A stretch of 64,000 nt of DNA. Origin: Porodaedalea pini (Eukaryota > Basidiomycota > Agaricomycetes > Hymenochaetales > Hymenochaetaceae). The stretch is taken from contig NBAY01000022.1 of NCBI GenBank assembly GCA_002794775.1, positions 62,001 through 126,000 on the forward strand, given 5' to 3'. Position numbers and translations under genes: made by a program. This document shows positions 1 through 11,873 of the stretch, one piece after another; position 1 is the stretch's first letter; each line of letters opens with the position of its first letter. A model generated the notes under the pieces. The model was given only the letters and a program-made list of their open reading frames with translations. It was not told the origin of the DNA and searched no databases.

Positions 1-667
1 ACCCACGTCCAGGTCAGATGGTTCCTCCACCAGAGGGAGAGGCGGAGAGCCAGGGTCGGGAAAAGTCGGGTGTTTAGTTTACGTAATACACGAACGTCCG
101 AAAACGTCCGGGCAGGGTTGAGGGTTGTCGTTTAGGGGGTTTACACGTCAAGTCCGTCGAGGGGAGCGCTCCTCTAGACCGAGTGAAGGCGAGTCGACAG
201 CGACGACGTACGCTGGGGATGAGCCTGGGTGGGGTTCTGCTTTTATGTTAGGCGGGAGTCCGGGAGACGGCTCGGACTGGGCAGGCCTCGGCTGACTGTC
301 GTCTAAGACGTGCTATACTCGAGTGTGGACTCGGGACACGCTTTACTCAGGCTAGGTCGTCGCGGAGGTAAGAGGATTAATACAAGTCTAAACTAATACA
401 AGGGGGACGAGTCTCACCTAGGTCGTCGCGGAGGTAAGAGGAAAAGCAGAACAAGGAGTTCATGCGATTCCTGAGACCTTATATAGCGACGACCGTGAGA
501 CTATATTACCTAACATTACATAATGAGTGGGAATGGAACGAGTGAAGGCAGTGTGGGAATGATTGTGTAAGATGGGTAAATATAATGAGAAGGTGTTAGG
601 CGGTTAAAAGAAAGGAAATAGTAAAAAGGGAATTTTAAAGGAAAAGATGAAAGTTCGAGTCCTAACA
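1..667 (-). mobile_element. Gypsy element X, 5' end only (leader plus 5' LTR)
   Basis: Minus-strand chromodomain-gypsy relative. Its 5' LTR is 246-667 and its untranslated leader runs leftward (245 down to 1) out of the window. The leader matches, in reverse complement, the leader of element C around 8295-8540. X sits directly against the gag leader of element A at 668, and A's sequence there aligns to the middle of the gag leader of C (near 8857), so X inserted into A. The TSD partner of GGTGG (668-672) must lie left of the window. No coding region of X is visible. Confidence 0.85.
246..667 (-). repeat. 5' LTR of element X
   Basis: 422 bp, starting TGTTAGGC and ending CCTAACA on the + strand, the inverted LTR termini of this family. 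It carries the two copies of the 24-mer around CTTACCTCCGCGACGACC, the TATATAAGG box and the GTTCTGCTTTT self-priming block, all in minus orientation. It is closer to the LTR of D than to that of C (shared 'GGTCTCAGGAATCGCATGAA'). Confidence 0.85.
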
Positions 668-1890
668 GGTGGGTGCCTCGAACCCCTCGCGCCCTGTCAT
701 CCCCTACCGTTTCGACATCATCGATCGTCCTTCCCAGTGAACCAGGAGGATACCAAACGCCCCGCAGAGACTCGTCGCTGCTGACACCCCCTGAACGCCT
801 AACGCACATGCCCGTACCAGCAATGTCAGAGGGCTTTACCCAAAGGCAGCAACAGGAAATCGCGGCGATTGTAGCAGCTGCCTTCACCCGCGTGGCAACA
901 AATGCCCCTGCAGCCCAAGCCCCAGCTCCCTCAATTGACGTCGCCCGGCCACGCAAATTTGCTGGCGGCGATGACTACCTCGACTTCAAGTGCGAAGTCC
1001 TTCTCTTTGTCTCGGCGAACCCCGCGAAGTACCCCTCGTCGTCGAGCAAAATCTATGTCGCCCTCTCTTACCTCAAGGGTGGCAACGCATCGACGTGGGC
1101 GCAAAACTATGTCCAGGAATTCACGACAAGTGGCGTTGTGAGCTTCACGGATGACTGGACCAAGTTTCAGGAATGACTGGATGCCTCCTTCGACGACCCG
1201 AACAGGAAGGAGAAGGCGTTGAAGAAGTTCCGAGACAAGGTCCAGAAGGATCTCTCTGCCGACGAGTTCTTCCAGGATCTCGACGTGATCATCAAGGCAG
1301 CAGAGTTGAAGGACGACAGCGTCATCTGCGACCGCCTGAAGCGCGCGATGAACATCGAGGTGGTCCGCAGTGTGTTGAGGTCGACGCCCGTACCAACGAC
1401 GTACGAGGCGTGGAAGAAGAAGGCTGTCGAGATCGATCGGGGCGAACAACAAATTTGCGCAATACAACGAGGCAGGACATTGCCATTCACGCCTCGCCCG
1501 ATGCCCCAACAAGTGCCTCCTGTGCGCCAACAGATTGCGGCCCCACACGTCGACAAACGCGACGCGACTGGCGTCACATTCGGAGGCGCTGGTCAGCCGA
1601 TGGACGTCTCAATGAACGAGGCGCAACGACGACACACGTGCTGGATCTGCGGTGGGCTGGGCCACTTTAAGGACAAGTGCCCACAAGCGAAACCAATCAT
1701 CCAGCGCATGCTGGAATTGATGGCACCAGGCGAATGTCGTGTCCTCGCCGATGAGCTCGGAGCAATGAAGGAGTCGGCCTTCGAGGAAGTCGTAGACACT
1801 CGGAGGTCGACTGTAGAGGACTATGTGGAAGAGGAAGGCAATGACGAAGAGGTCGTCGACTCGCAGGATTTTGCGAGTGGTCAGGCGTAG
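668..1890 (+). pseudogene. gag of element A (nonsense-mutated, 5' truncated)
   Basis: Capsid/nucleocapsid polyprotein. The frame is open from the X junction; a methionine equivalent to the Gag start of C and D is at 823. An in-frame TGA at 1174 replaces the CGA (Arg) found in C and D ('FQERLDAS'). The C-terminal part has the CCHC zinc knuckle [14 protein letters not shown] near 1640-1680. The end contains GGATTTT (1866-1872) where C and D have the slippery GGGTTTT. This copy cannot make full-length Gag. Confidence 0.88.
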
Positions 1891-4800
1891 CCATCGGGGC
1901 AACTGACCGAGAAGAACAAGGGACTTCAAACCTGGATTCGTTAAAATATAACCAACCGTCTGTACAATATGTAGATGCCAGTGACGTTGATGGTTTTCCC
2001 AGTTACGAAGTCCCCACCGGTGTGAATAAAGATGAGGAGTACAAGCAGCTGTTCATGAGAGGAACTGGCGGACGCCAGCTGGACCTTCTCCTGAACGTCG
2101 GACACAGCATAGCGGGCGAAGTGAGAGAGGTAGATGCGCATGCCCTTGTAGACTCAGGGTGTACAGGATCGTGCATTGATGTGAGGTTTGTCGAACGGTA
2201 TGGGTTGGAGACGAAGCGTTACATCAGACCCCTTGCAGTCCTCAACGCCGACGGCACGCACAACAAGGCTGGGTTGATCGAAGAATATGTCGACGTCGAG
2301 CTCATGATTGGCCACCACAAGGAAAAGATTGTCCTTGCAGTGACGTCCCTAGCGTCGTCAAACATATTCCTGGGGTATGACTGGCTTTGACGTCACAACC
2401 CAGAGGTCGACTGGAAGACGGGTTTGATTGAATTCACTCGCTGTCCAAAGGAATGTGCAATAGAGAGGGAGCCAGTGGAGGACCTGGACAAGGTGAAGAA
2501 GGTGGTGGAACAGATGAGGAGGGTGAGTGAGATGCGAATGGACAAGGCGTCCTGGCCCGCATACCTCAATGACTACGCCGACGTTTTCAGCGAAAAAGGC
2601 TTTGAAAAGCTGCCGGAACATCGACCCTGGGACCACATCATCGACTTAAAACCCGACTTCAAACCTAGCGATTGCAAGATCTATCCACTCACGCCAACTG
2701 AGCAACAATCGTTAAAGGACTTCCTCGACGAGAATTTGAAGTCTGGTCGTATCAGAAGATCGATATCACCCATGGTGTTGCCCTTCTTCTTCATCAAGAA
2801 GGCTGACAAATCGCTACGCCCGATCCAGGATTACCAAAAGCTCAATGATGGTACAATCAAGAACAAGTATCCCCTCCCTCTCATCGACGAACTCGTCGAC
2901 AAGGTCAAGAAAGCGAAGTACATCACTAAGCTGGACCTTCGCTGGGGGTACTACAATATCCGGATCCGCGAGGGTGACAAATGGAAGGCAGCGTTTCGCA
3001 CGAACATGGGCCTCTTCGAACCAACAGTCATGTTCTTTGGCCTTTGCAATGTGCCAGCCACGTTCCAGGCTTTTGTCAACCACATCTTCAAGGACCTGAT
3101 CTACGCTAACCTGATCATCGTATACCTCGACGACATCCTGATCCTCTCAGAAACCATTGAGGAGCATATCGACACGTCAAGGCGCGTACTCCAGATCCTC
3201 CGAGAAAACGGCCTGTACCTGAAGCCGGAGAAGTGCGAATTCGATGCCAAAGTCATCAAGTACCTCGGTCACATCATTGGCAACGGCGAGATCAGGGCTG
3301 ACCCGGCGAAGACGGAGGCGATTGCGAACTGGCCTATCCCACGAAACCTCAAGGAGCTGCAACAGTTCCTTGGCATGGGAAACTGGCTGAGACGGTTTAT
3401 TAAGGACTACAGTAAGGTGGTCCGACCGTTGACGTCGTTAACAGGCAAGAAAGACTGGGTATGGGAGACCGAACAGCAGGAAGCGTTTGAGGAGCTGAGA
3501 CGACGTCTTTGCTCACCTCCAGTCCTAGCCATCGCCAATGACGAGGGCCCTTTCCGCATAGAGGCGGACTCGTCAAACTTTGCACTTGGCGGCGTGTTGT
3601 TACAGAAGCAGGAAGGAAAGTGGAGGGTGATCGCCTACAGGTCAGAGGCACTCAAACCAGCGGAACGAAACTACGAGATCTACGACAAGGAGATGCTCGC
3701 GATCATTTCGGCGCTCAAGGAGTGGCGACAATACCTCCTCGGCGCTCACCACAAGATCGAAATCTGGTCCGACCACACCAACCTTACCTACTTCAGATCA
3801 GCACAGAAGCTGAGCTATCGTCAAGCTCGTTGGCGGACCGAACTTGAAGAATTTGACTTCCACCTCGAACACAAGTTGGGGAAGACGATGGGCAAGGCCA
3901 ACCTGCTGTCGCGCATGGCGGGTTACAATCAGGGCAAGGATGACAACGACGGCGTCGTGTTCATCAAGGACAAGTGGCTGAACCGTGGAGTGGTGCGGAC
4001 GTCGCGCGATGAGGTGGTAGGACGAGTGGTTGAAGCACAGAAAGCGCAGGGCGAGTCGGAAAGGCCGACGGGTATGATAGAGGTTGACGGGTTATGGCGG
4101 ATGAAAGGCAAGGTGTACGTGCCATCGACGATGAAGGAAGCCGTGTTGCGGGAGTGTCACGACTCGGTGTTGGCTGGTCATCCGGGAGCGTCAAAGACAG
4201 TGGAGCTTGTTCGTCGTGATTTCTGGTGGGCATCGATGTTCTCTGACGTCTGAACATATGTCCGAGGATGCGACCGTTGTCAATGGACGAAAGCCTTAAG
4301 AGCATCAAGGTCAAGACCACTCCATCCAAATGCTGTCCCTGAAGGCCCTTGGGAAATCATCACGGTTGACCTAATTGGAGAACTCCCAGACTCCAAAGGA
4401 CATAACGCGATCTGCGTCTTTGTGGACAGGTTCTCGAAGCAGATGCATGCGATCCCAACGACGACAAAGTTGTCGGCAGAAGGCATGGCTCAACTGTACC
4501 GCGACCACATCTTCCGCCTCCACGGCTTGCCGAAGAAAATCATCCATGACTGAGGCACGCAGTTCGACGCGTCGATGATGAAGGAGCTGTACAAACTCCT
4601 ACACATCGAAGGCAACCCGTCAACGGCATATCACCCACAGACAGATGGTCAGACGGAACGCGTTAACCAAGAGCTTGAACAGTATCTTAGGCTCTTCGTG
4701 AACCATCGGCAATCGGACTGGAAGGACTGGCTCCCCCTCGCGGAGTTCGCATACAATAACCGTAAGCACTCAGCAACGAAGATGTCCCCTTTCTATGCGA

Positions 4801-5486
4801 ACACAGGACGTCACCCCTTGAGCTTTGACACAACGCAAACCTCGTCTGCCAACATGTCGGCAGAAGAATTCGCGAAGCACATAAAGGAGACTCATCGTGT
4901 CGCAAAAGACAACCTGGTCAAGGTGGCGGACGACATGAAACGCTACCATGACCGGACAGCAGGGATTTCGGTTGAGTACAAAGCCGGAGACAAGGCTTTC
5001 CTTGATGGACGAAACATCAGCACGGATTCGCCTACAAAGAAACTCGCTGACAAATGGTATGGGCCCTTCGAAATCGTCGACAAGGTGGGAGCAAGTGCAT
5101 ACAAGCTCAAGCTCCCAAAGCGATGGAAAAAGGTCCACCCAGTCTTCAATGAGGCCCTGCTAAAGCCTGCCGTCGAACCGTCCTTCAAGAGCCAAAAACA
5201 ACCAGCACCGCTGCCACCAGACATCGTCGACAACGAGGAGGAGTACGAGATCGAGGACGTTCTAGACTCACGTCTGCACCGAGGGAAACTACAGTACCTT
5301 GTCAAGTGGGTTGGATACAATGAACCGACTTGGCAGCCTGAGATGGACTTCGGCGAGAATGCAAAGGAGGCGATCGCTGAGTTCTATCGAAAACACCCTG
5401 GCGCTCCTCGAAAACTCGACATCCCTCACCAACAACTCCGCCCACTCTTCATTGACACCGAGCCAAACGACCACGATCTTGGCTGA
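1872..5486 (+). pseudogene. pol of element A (three in-frame TGA stops)
   Basis: Frame is -1 to gag, as in C and D. Domains in order: aspartic protease (motif VDSGCTG near 2150), reverse transcriptase (YLDD near 3123), RNase H, integrase zinc finger and DDE core, and a chromodomain (EDVLDSRLHRGKLQYLVKW near 5252). Stops at 2388, 4251 and 4551 are each TGA where D has CGA; otherwise the frame is continuous from 2022 to 5486. Stop positions fall after the protease, in the integrase zinc finger and in the integrase core. Confidence 0.88.
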
Positions 5487-5516
5487 TCGGGACGCCCAGC
5501 CTTGAAGGGGGGGTAA

Positions 5517-5957
5517 TGTTAGAACTCGAACTTCCCCTTTTTCTTTATTTTCCCTTTTCCTTTTCCTTTTCTTTTAATCGCTCCTTTTCATTATATTTAA
5601 TCATCTTTTCAATCATTTCCCACACTCCTTTCACATGACCTTCATTCGTTCCATTCCGCTCCCTTTTATGTAATCATAGACAAAGGGGCAACCGGTTCTC
5701 ATGAGGTGATCACTGTATATAAGGAAGAGGAATCGCGTCTGAACACCTGTTCTGCTTTTCCTCTTACCTCCGTGACGACCTAGGTGAGACCGCATCCCCC
5801 TCCTGTAGTAGAGTACATTGTATTAATCCTCTTACCTCCGTGACGACCTAGCCTGAGTACAGCGTGTCCCGAGTCTCCACTCGAGTATAACACCTCCCAG
5901 ACGACAGTCAGCCGAGGCCTGCCCAGTCCGAGTCGTCTCCCGGACTCCCGCCTAACA
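5517..5957 (+). repeat. 3' LTR of element A
   Basis: 441 bp from TGTTAGAACTCG to CGCCTAACA, preceded by the polypurine tract. Has a TATATAAGG box near 5717 and the GTTCTGCTTTT block. The sequence right of it (GTCAT at 5958) is element B, so GTCAT is the expected target duplication; its partner is outside the window. Confidence 0.88.
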
Positions 5958-7742
5958 GTCATAGATCTTGTAGTTTTGTTCTGCCGGCAGGAGTGCTTCT
6001 GACCTGTAGGCAACTACCCTCCACTTGCCTTCCTGCTTTTGTAACAACACACCTCCAAGCACGAAGCTCGATGAGTCTGCTTCAATGCGAAAAGGGCCCT
6101 CGTCATTGGCGATGGCTAGGACTGGAGGTGAGCAGAGACGTTGTCTCAGCTCCTCGAACGCTTCCTGCTGTTCGGTCTCCCATACCCAGTCCTTCTTGCC
6201 CATCAGTGACATCAACAGATGGACTACCTTGCTGTAGTCCTTGATGAACTGTCGTAGCCAGTTGCCCATGCCGAGGAACTGTTGTAGCTGTTTGATGTTT
6301 CACGGGACAGGCCAGTCTGTGATCACTTCTGTCTTTGCCGGGTCAGCCCTGATCTCACCATTACCAATGATGTGGCTGAGGTACTTCACAACCTTGGCGT
6401 CGAATTCGCACTTCTCAGGCTTCAGGTATAAACCGTTTTCTCGCAGGATCTGAAGGACGCGCCTCGACATCTCAATATGTTCCTCGAGAGTTTGCAAGAG
6501 AATCAGTATGTCGTCGAGGTAGACAATGATCAAGTTATCATAGATCAGTCCCTTGAAGATGTAGTTGACAAAAGCCTGGAACGTCACCGGTGTGTTGCAA
6601 AGACCAAAGAACATGACTGTCGGTTCAAAGAGACCCATGTTTGTGCGGAACACTGCCTTCCACTCATCACCTTCTCGGATCCGGACATTGTAGTATCCCC
6701 AGCGAAGGTCAAGCTTAGTGATGAACTTCGCTTTCTTGACCTTGTTGACAAGCTCGTCGATAAGGGGGAGAGGATACTTATTCTTGATTGTGCCCTCATT
6801 GAGTTTCTGGTAATCCTGGATCGGTCGCAAGGACTTGTCAGCTTTTTTGATGAAAAAGAAAGGCGACGCCATCGGTGAGATTGACTTTTGTATGTGGCTC
6901 GACTTCAGGTTCTCTTCGAGGAAGTCCTTCAGTGACTGCTGTTCCGTCGGTGTCAGCAGATAGATCTTGCAGTCGCTAGGCTTGAAGTCGGGTTTCAAGT
7001 TGATGATGTGGTCCCAGGGGTGATGCTCCAGTAGCTTTTCGAAGCCTTTCTTGCTGAAGATGTCGGCAAAGTCATTGAGGTATGCGGGCCAGGACACCTT
7101 GTCCATTCACACCTCTCTCACCCTCCTCATTTCTTCCACCACCTCCTTCTCAATTGCGCACTCCTCTGGACAGTGGGTGAATTCAATTGAACCCGTCTTC
7201 CAGTCGACCTCTGGGTTGTGGTGTCAAAGCCAGTCATAGCCAAGGAAGATGTTTGACGACGCTAGGGATGTCACTGCAAGGATGATCCTTTCCTTGTGAT
7301 GTCCAATCATTAGCTCGACGTCAATGTATCTCTCGATCAAACCGGCCTCGTTGTGCGTGCCATCCGCATTGAGCACCGCAAGGGGTCTGATATAGCACTT
7401 GGTCTCTAACCCATATTGTTCCATGAACCTCACATCAATGCAGGATCCTGTACATCCCGAATTCACAAGGGCATGCGTGTCCACCTCTCTCACTTCACTC
7501 TCCACATTATGTCCGACGTTCAGCAGGAGGTTCAGCTGGAGTCTGCCAGTTCCCCTTATGAACAGCTGCTCATACTCGCTAGCCTCATTCACACCGGTGG
7601 GGACTTCGTAATTGGGAAAACCATCAATGTCATTTGCATCTATGTATTGTACAGACGGTTGGTTATATTTTATCAAATCTGGATATGAAGCCCCTTGTTC
7701 TTCTTGGTCAGTCGCCCCGATGGCTACGCCTGACCACTCGCA
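5958..7742 (-). pseudogene. pol of element B (5' half, nonsense-mutated)
   Basis: Protease (NSGCTG in place of DSGCTG near 7460, so the catalytic Asp is lost), RT with YLDD near 6520, and the beginning of RNase H. Stops occur at the codon after the protease motif 'DWL' (about 7225), before 'MDKVSWP' (about 7107) and after 'DWPVP' (about 6298); each is TGA where active copies have CGA or CGG. The slip site reads GGATTTT on this strand (7742-7748). Clearly inactive. Confidence 0.85.
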
Positions 7743-7857
7743 AAATCCTGCGAGTCAATGACTTCTTCGTCATCACCTTCCCCCTCCACATAGTCCTCCA
7801 CTGTCATCCTCCAAGTGTCTACGACTTCCTCAAAGGCCAATTCCTTCATTGCACCCA
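7724..7857 (-). pseudogene. gag C-terminus of element B
   Basis: Last part of Gag, '[13 protein letters not shown]...DFASGQA' then TAG, continuing the gag frame that breaks at 20385 on the other side of element C. Joining across the ACCCA duplication restores the frame of the parent copy. Confidence 0.8.
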
Positions 7858-8294
7858 TGTTAGAACCTGAACTTTCACTTCCTTTCCTTTATTTTCCCTT
7901 TTACCATTTCCTTTATTATATTCGTCCTTTTCATTATGTTTACCCATCTTACACAATCATTCCCACACTCCTTTCACGCGACCTTCATTCGTTCCATTCC
8001 TAATTACATAAACTATATAGTACTTAGATAATACGGTCCCACAGGCGCTGCGTTTATAAGGAAGAGGAATTGCAAACGGACACCCGTTCTGCTTTTCCTC
8101 TTACCTCCGCGACGACCTAGGTGAGACCGCGTCCCCCTCCTGTAGTAGAGTACATTGTATTAATCCTCTTACCTCCGCGACGACCTAGTCTGAGTACAGC
8201 GTGTCCCGAGTTCCTGCTCGAGTAAAGCACGTCCCAGACAACAGTCAGCCGAGGCCTGCCCAGTCTGAGTCGTCTCCCGGACTCCCGCCTAACA
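7858..8294 (+). repeat. 5' LTR of element C
   Basis: 437 bp, TGTTAGAACC...CGCCTAACA. Contains TTTATAAGG (8053-8061) about 31 bases before GTTCTGCTTTT (8086-8096), the presumed RNA 5' end, and the duplicated 24-mer. Practically identical to 19948-20384. Confidence 0.93.
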
Positions 8295-8295
8295 T

Positions 8296-8306
8296 AAAAG
8301 CAGAAC
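8296..8306 (+). promoter_or_regulatory. Primer-binding site of C, complementary to its own LTR
   Basis: AAAAGCAGAAC begins one base after the 5' LTR. It does not start with TGG, as tRNA-primed sites do. Its exact reverse complement, GTTCTGCTTTT, lies in the LTR at 8086-8096, about 31 bases downstream of the TATA box, where the transcript should begin. This is the arrangement of self-priming Tf1/sushi elements. Confidence 0.75.
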
Positions 8307-9004
8307 CGCACCCAGGCTCATCCCCAGCGTACGTTGTCGCTGTCGACTCGCCTTCACTCAGTCTAGAGGAGCGCTCCCCTCGACGGACTTGACGTGTAAA
8401 CCCCCTAAACGACAACCCTCAACCCTGCCCGGACGTTTTCGGACGTTCGTGTATCACAAAAATATATCAACCAACTCTTCCCGACCCTGGCTCTCCGCCT
8501 CTCCCTCTGGTGGAGGAACCATCTGACCTGGACGTGGGTAACACACCGTGTACAGTCGTCGACGTCGTTGTCGATTGTGATCTCGGTCGCCTCCTTCCGT
8601 TTGGTCATCAACTTCGCTGACGAACCCGCTCAACGCTGGCGTAACCCCGGATCGAACGCGCAACCGATCCCTGTCCCTCCGCCAACGTCAAGATAGATCT
8701 CACCGACGAACAGCAACGGGCCCTTCCTGCTTCAGCCCGTTGGGATCCAGACCGACCAGGCTACGTCGCGACCAATAACAGCGGCGTCACTCACGACATC
8801 TGGTGGAGTGAAATCCGGCGCAGCTGGTACTCATCAGACGAACGAGGAAGGAGAGCAAGGTGGCCCCCAGCCGCTCCGTCGTCACCTGCACCGTCAACGT
8901 CTACGGTCAACCTACCACCGACCCCAGGTCCTTACCGCGAAACCAACAGAGACCCCTCACCGCCGACTCCTCCAGAACCTTCGACACCCACACCCGAACC
9001 TGCG

Positions 9005-10087
9005 ATGGCAACAGAAGGTTTCAACCCACAGCAAATGGTGCAGATCGCGGCCATCGTTGCGAGTGCCTTCGCCCATCAGGCGAACAACGCCCCAGCACCG
9101 GTCGCAGCCGCTAACCCCCCGACCCTCAACATAGATGTCGCCCGACCACGTGAATTCACTGGTGGCGACGACTACCTCGACTTCAGACGAGAAGTCCTTC
9201 TTTTTGTATCCGCGAACCCGAACCGATACCCTACGTCGGAGAGTAAGATCTATGTAGCTCTCTCCTACCTGAAGGGTGGTAATGCGGCAACGTGGGCGCA
9301 AAACTACATCGAGGAGTCGACAACGTCGGGGATCGTTACCTTCACCGACAGCTGGGAAAGATTCCAGGAACGACTCGACGCCTCGTTTGATGACCCGAAT
9401 CGCAAGGAGGCGGCGCTAAAGGAATTCCGGGAGAAAGTTCAGAAGGACCTCACCGCAGACAAGTTCTTCCAGCAGCTCGACGTCATCATCAAGCGTGCGG
9501 AACTGAAAGACGACGGTATCATCTGTGATCGTCTCAAACGCGCGATGAACATCGAAGTAGTGCGTGGAGTCCTGAGATCGACGCTGGTCCCGACGAAATA
9601 CGAGGACTGGAAAAACAAGGCTATCGAAATCGATCGCGGCGAGCAACAGATCCGCGCAATCCAACGAGGCCGTCCATTTATACCCCAGCCTCGCCCGCAG
9701 CAACAACAAGGACCCCCGGCTCGCCGTCAGGTAGCGGCCCCTCACGTCGACAGACGCGACGCGACCGGCGTCACTTTCGGAGGCGCGGGACAACCGATGG
9801 ACGTCTCCATGAACGAGGTGCAACGACGACGCGCGTGCTGGATCTGCGGCGGGCTGGGCCATTTCAAGGACAAGTGCCCGCAGGGGAAGCCGATCATCCA
9901 GCGCATGCTGGAACTAATGGCACCAGGCGAACGCCGTATCCTTGCGGACGAGCTCGGTGCGATGAAGGAATCGGCCTTCGAGGAAGTCGTAGACACTCGG
10001 AGGTCGACGGTGGAGGACTATGTGGAGGAAGGAGAGAATGACGAAGAGGTCGTCGACTCGCAGGGTTTTGCGAGTGGTCAGGCGTAG
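9005..10087 (+). CDS. gag of element C
   Basis: 360 aa from ATG 9005. Retrotransposon capsid-like domain (residues ~45-240), then a proline/glutamine-rich linker and one CCHC knuckle ([14 protein letters not shown], ~277-290), then an acidic tail. The same frame is open upstream of this ATG for about 95 codons with conserved sequence but no ATG (see findings), so the true N-terminus may be longer. The stop TAG overlaps the pol frame. Confidence 0.88.
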   Translation: MATEGFNPQQMVQIAAIVASAFAHQANNAPAPVAAANPPTLNIDVARPREFTGGDDYLDFRREVLLFVSANPNRYPTSESKIYVALSYLKGGNAATWAQNYIEESTTSGIVTFTDSWERFQERLDASFDDPNRKEAALKEFREKVQKDLTADKFFQQLDVIIKRAELKDDGIICDRLKRAMNIEVVRGVLRSTLVPTKYEDWKNKAIEIDRGEQQIRAIQRGRPFIPQPRPQQQQGPPARRQVAAPHVDRRDATGVTFGGAGQPMDVSMNEVQRRRACWICGGLGHFKDKCPQGKPIIQRMLELMAPGERRILADELGAMKESAFEEVVDTRRSTVEDYVEEGENDEEVVDSQGFASGQA

Positions 10088-10105
10088 CCATCGGGGCGAC
10101 TGACC
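10063..10105 (+). promoter_or_regulatory. Predicted -1 frameshift signal between gag and pol of C
   Basis: GGGTTTT (10063-10069) is in the X XXY YYZ register of the gag frame (CAG GGT TTT). Six bases later a GGTCAG/CTGACC stem (about 10076-10105) spans the gag stop. Pol lies in the -1 frame and has no ATG near its start. Confidence 0.7.
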
Positions 10106-11448
10106 GAGAAGAACAAGGGACTTCGAACCCATACTCGTTAAAATATAACCAACCGTCTGTACAACACGTAGATGCGAACGACGTCGATGGTTTTCCTGAG
10201 TATGAAGTCCCCACCGGTGTGAAAGAGAAAGAAGAATATGAGCAGCTGTTCATGAGAGGAACTGGCGGACACCAGCTGGATCTTCTCCTGAACGTCGGAC
10301 ACATCGTGGAAGGTGAAGCAAGGGAGGTGGACGCACACGCACTCGTGGATTCGGGATGTACAGGATCGTGCATTGATGTAAGGTTCGTCGAACGGTACGG
10401 ACTGGAGACAAAGCGTTATATCCGACCCCTTGCTGTACTCAATGCCGACGGCACGCACAACGAAGCCGGATTGATCAAGGAATACGTCGACATCGAACTT
10501 ACGATCGGTCATCATAAAGAACAGATCGTCCTGGCGGTAACCTCATTGGCATCGTCAAACATCTTTCTAGGGTACAACTGGCTTCGTCGACACAACCCGG
10601 AAGTCGACTGGAAGACGGGAACACTCGACTTTACGCGTTGCCCGAGTGAATGTGTAGTGGAGAGGAACGTGGAGGAAGGCATGCAGAAGGTATGGAGAGC
10701 GGTGGAAGAGACGAAGGGGGTGAGAGAGGTGCGAATGGACAAGACGTCCTGGCCCGCATACCTCAACGACTACGCCGACGTCTTCAGCGAAAAAGGTTTC
10801 GAGAAGCTACCGGAACATCGCCCATGGGACCACGTCATCGACTTGAAGCCCGACTTCAAACCGAGCGACTGTAAGATCTACCCGCTCACGCCAATTGAGC
10901 AGCAGTCACTCAAGGACTTCCTCGATGAAAATCTGAAGTCAGGCCGCATTCGACGGTCGATATCGCCCATGGCGTCACCCTTCTTCTTCATAAAGAAGGC
11001 CGACAAATCGCTACGCCCGATCCAGGATTACCGCAAACTCAACGAAGGCACGATCAAGAATAAGTACCCCCTCCCTCTCATCGACGAACTTGTTGATAAG
11101 GTCAAGAAGGCGAAGTACATCACTAAGCTTGACCTTCGCTGGGGTACTACAACATCCGGATCCGCGAAGGCGACGAGTGGAAGGCGGCATTTCGCACGAA
11201 CATGGGCCTATTCGAGCCCACGGTCATGTTCTTCGGTCTTTGCAATGCGCCGGCAACGTTTCAAGCATTCATCAACCACATCTTCAAGGAGCTGATCTAC
11301 GCGAACTTGATCATTGTATACCTCGACGACATACTGATCCTCTCAGAAACCATTGAGGAGCACATCGACACGTCGAGGCGCGTACTTCAGATCCTCCGAG
11401 AAAACGGCTTGTACTTGAAGCCGGAAAAGTGCGAATTCGATGCCAAGG

Positions 11449-11861
11449 TGTTAGAACCTGAACTTTCACCTTTTCCTTTATTTTCCCTTTTACCATTTCC
11501 TTTATTATATTCGTCCTTTTCATTATATTTACCCATCTTACACAATCATTCCCACACTACCTTCACTCGTTCCATTCCCACTCGTTATGTAATGGTAGGT
11601 AATATAGTCTCACGGTCGTCGCTATATAAGGTCTCAGGAATCGCATGAACTCCTTGTTCTGCTTTTCCTCTTACCTCCGCGACGACCTAGGTGAGACTCG
11701 TCCCCCTTGTATTAGTTTAGACTTGTATTAATCCTCTTACCTCCGCGACGACCTAGCCTGAGTAAGCGTGTCCCGAGTCTACGCTCGAGTATAGCACGTC
11801 CCAGACGACAGTCAGCCGAGGCCTGCCCAGTCCGAGTCGTCTCCCGGGCTCCCGCCTAACA
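11449..11861 (+). repeat. 5' LTR of element D
   Basis: 413 bp, TGTTAGAACC...CGCCTAACA. TATATAAG at 11623-11630, self-priming block GTTCTGCTTTT at 11656-11666, two copies of a 24-mer. Identical to 17266-17678. Confidence 0.95.
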
Positions 11862-11862
11862 T

Positions 11863-11873
11863 AAAAGCAGAAC
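11863..11873 (+). promoter_or_regulatory. Primer-binding site of D (self-priming type)
   Basis: AAAAGCAGAAC one base after the LTR, exact reverse complement of 11656-11666 in the LTR. Same spacing from LTR end and TATA box as in C. Confidence 0.75.

Larger units (their letters stand above)
668..5957 (+). mobile_element. Gypsy element A, 5' end cut off by X
   Basis: Chromodomain Ty3/gypsy element. Visible parts are gag (668-1890), pol (1872-5486), polypurine tract GAAGGGGGGG just before the 3' LTR, and the 3' LTR (5517-5957). The 5' LTR lies beyond X, left of the window. A is embedded in minus-strand element B, whose RNase H sequence resumes at 5958. Its reading frames are complete except for one stop in gag and three in pol, each a CGA codon turned into TGA, so A died by CpG transitions and not by deletion. 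Confidence 0.88.
5958..7857 (-). mobile_element. Gypsy element B, left segment (gag end and pol 5' half)
   Basis: Minus-strand gypsy split by two insertions. Element A cut it in RNase H at 5958, and element C cut it near the gag C-terminus at 7857 (target ACCCA). It resumes at 20385. Reading from right to left, this segment holds the last ~45 codons of gag (7857-7724), then protease and RT and the start of RNase H (7742-5958). The rest of pol and the 3' LTR are left of the window. Confidence 0.87.

Noticed and set aside
8295..8320. tRNA-type primer-binding site in the gypsies
   Set aside because: No TGG-initial match follows the LTR; the sequence instead pairs with the LTR itself.
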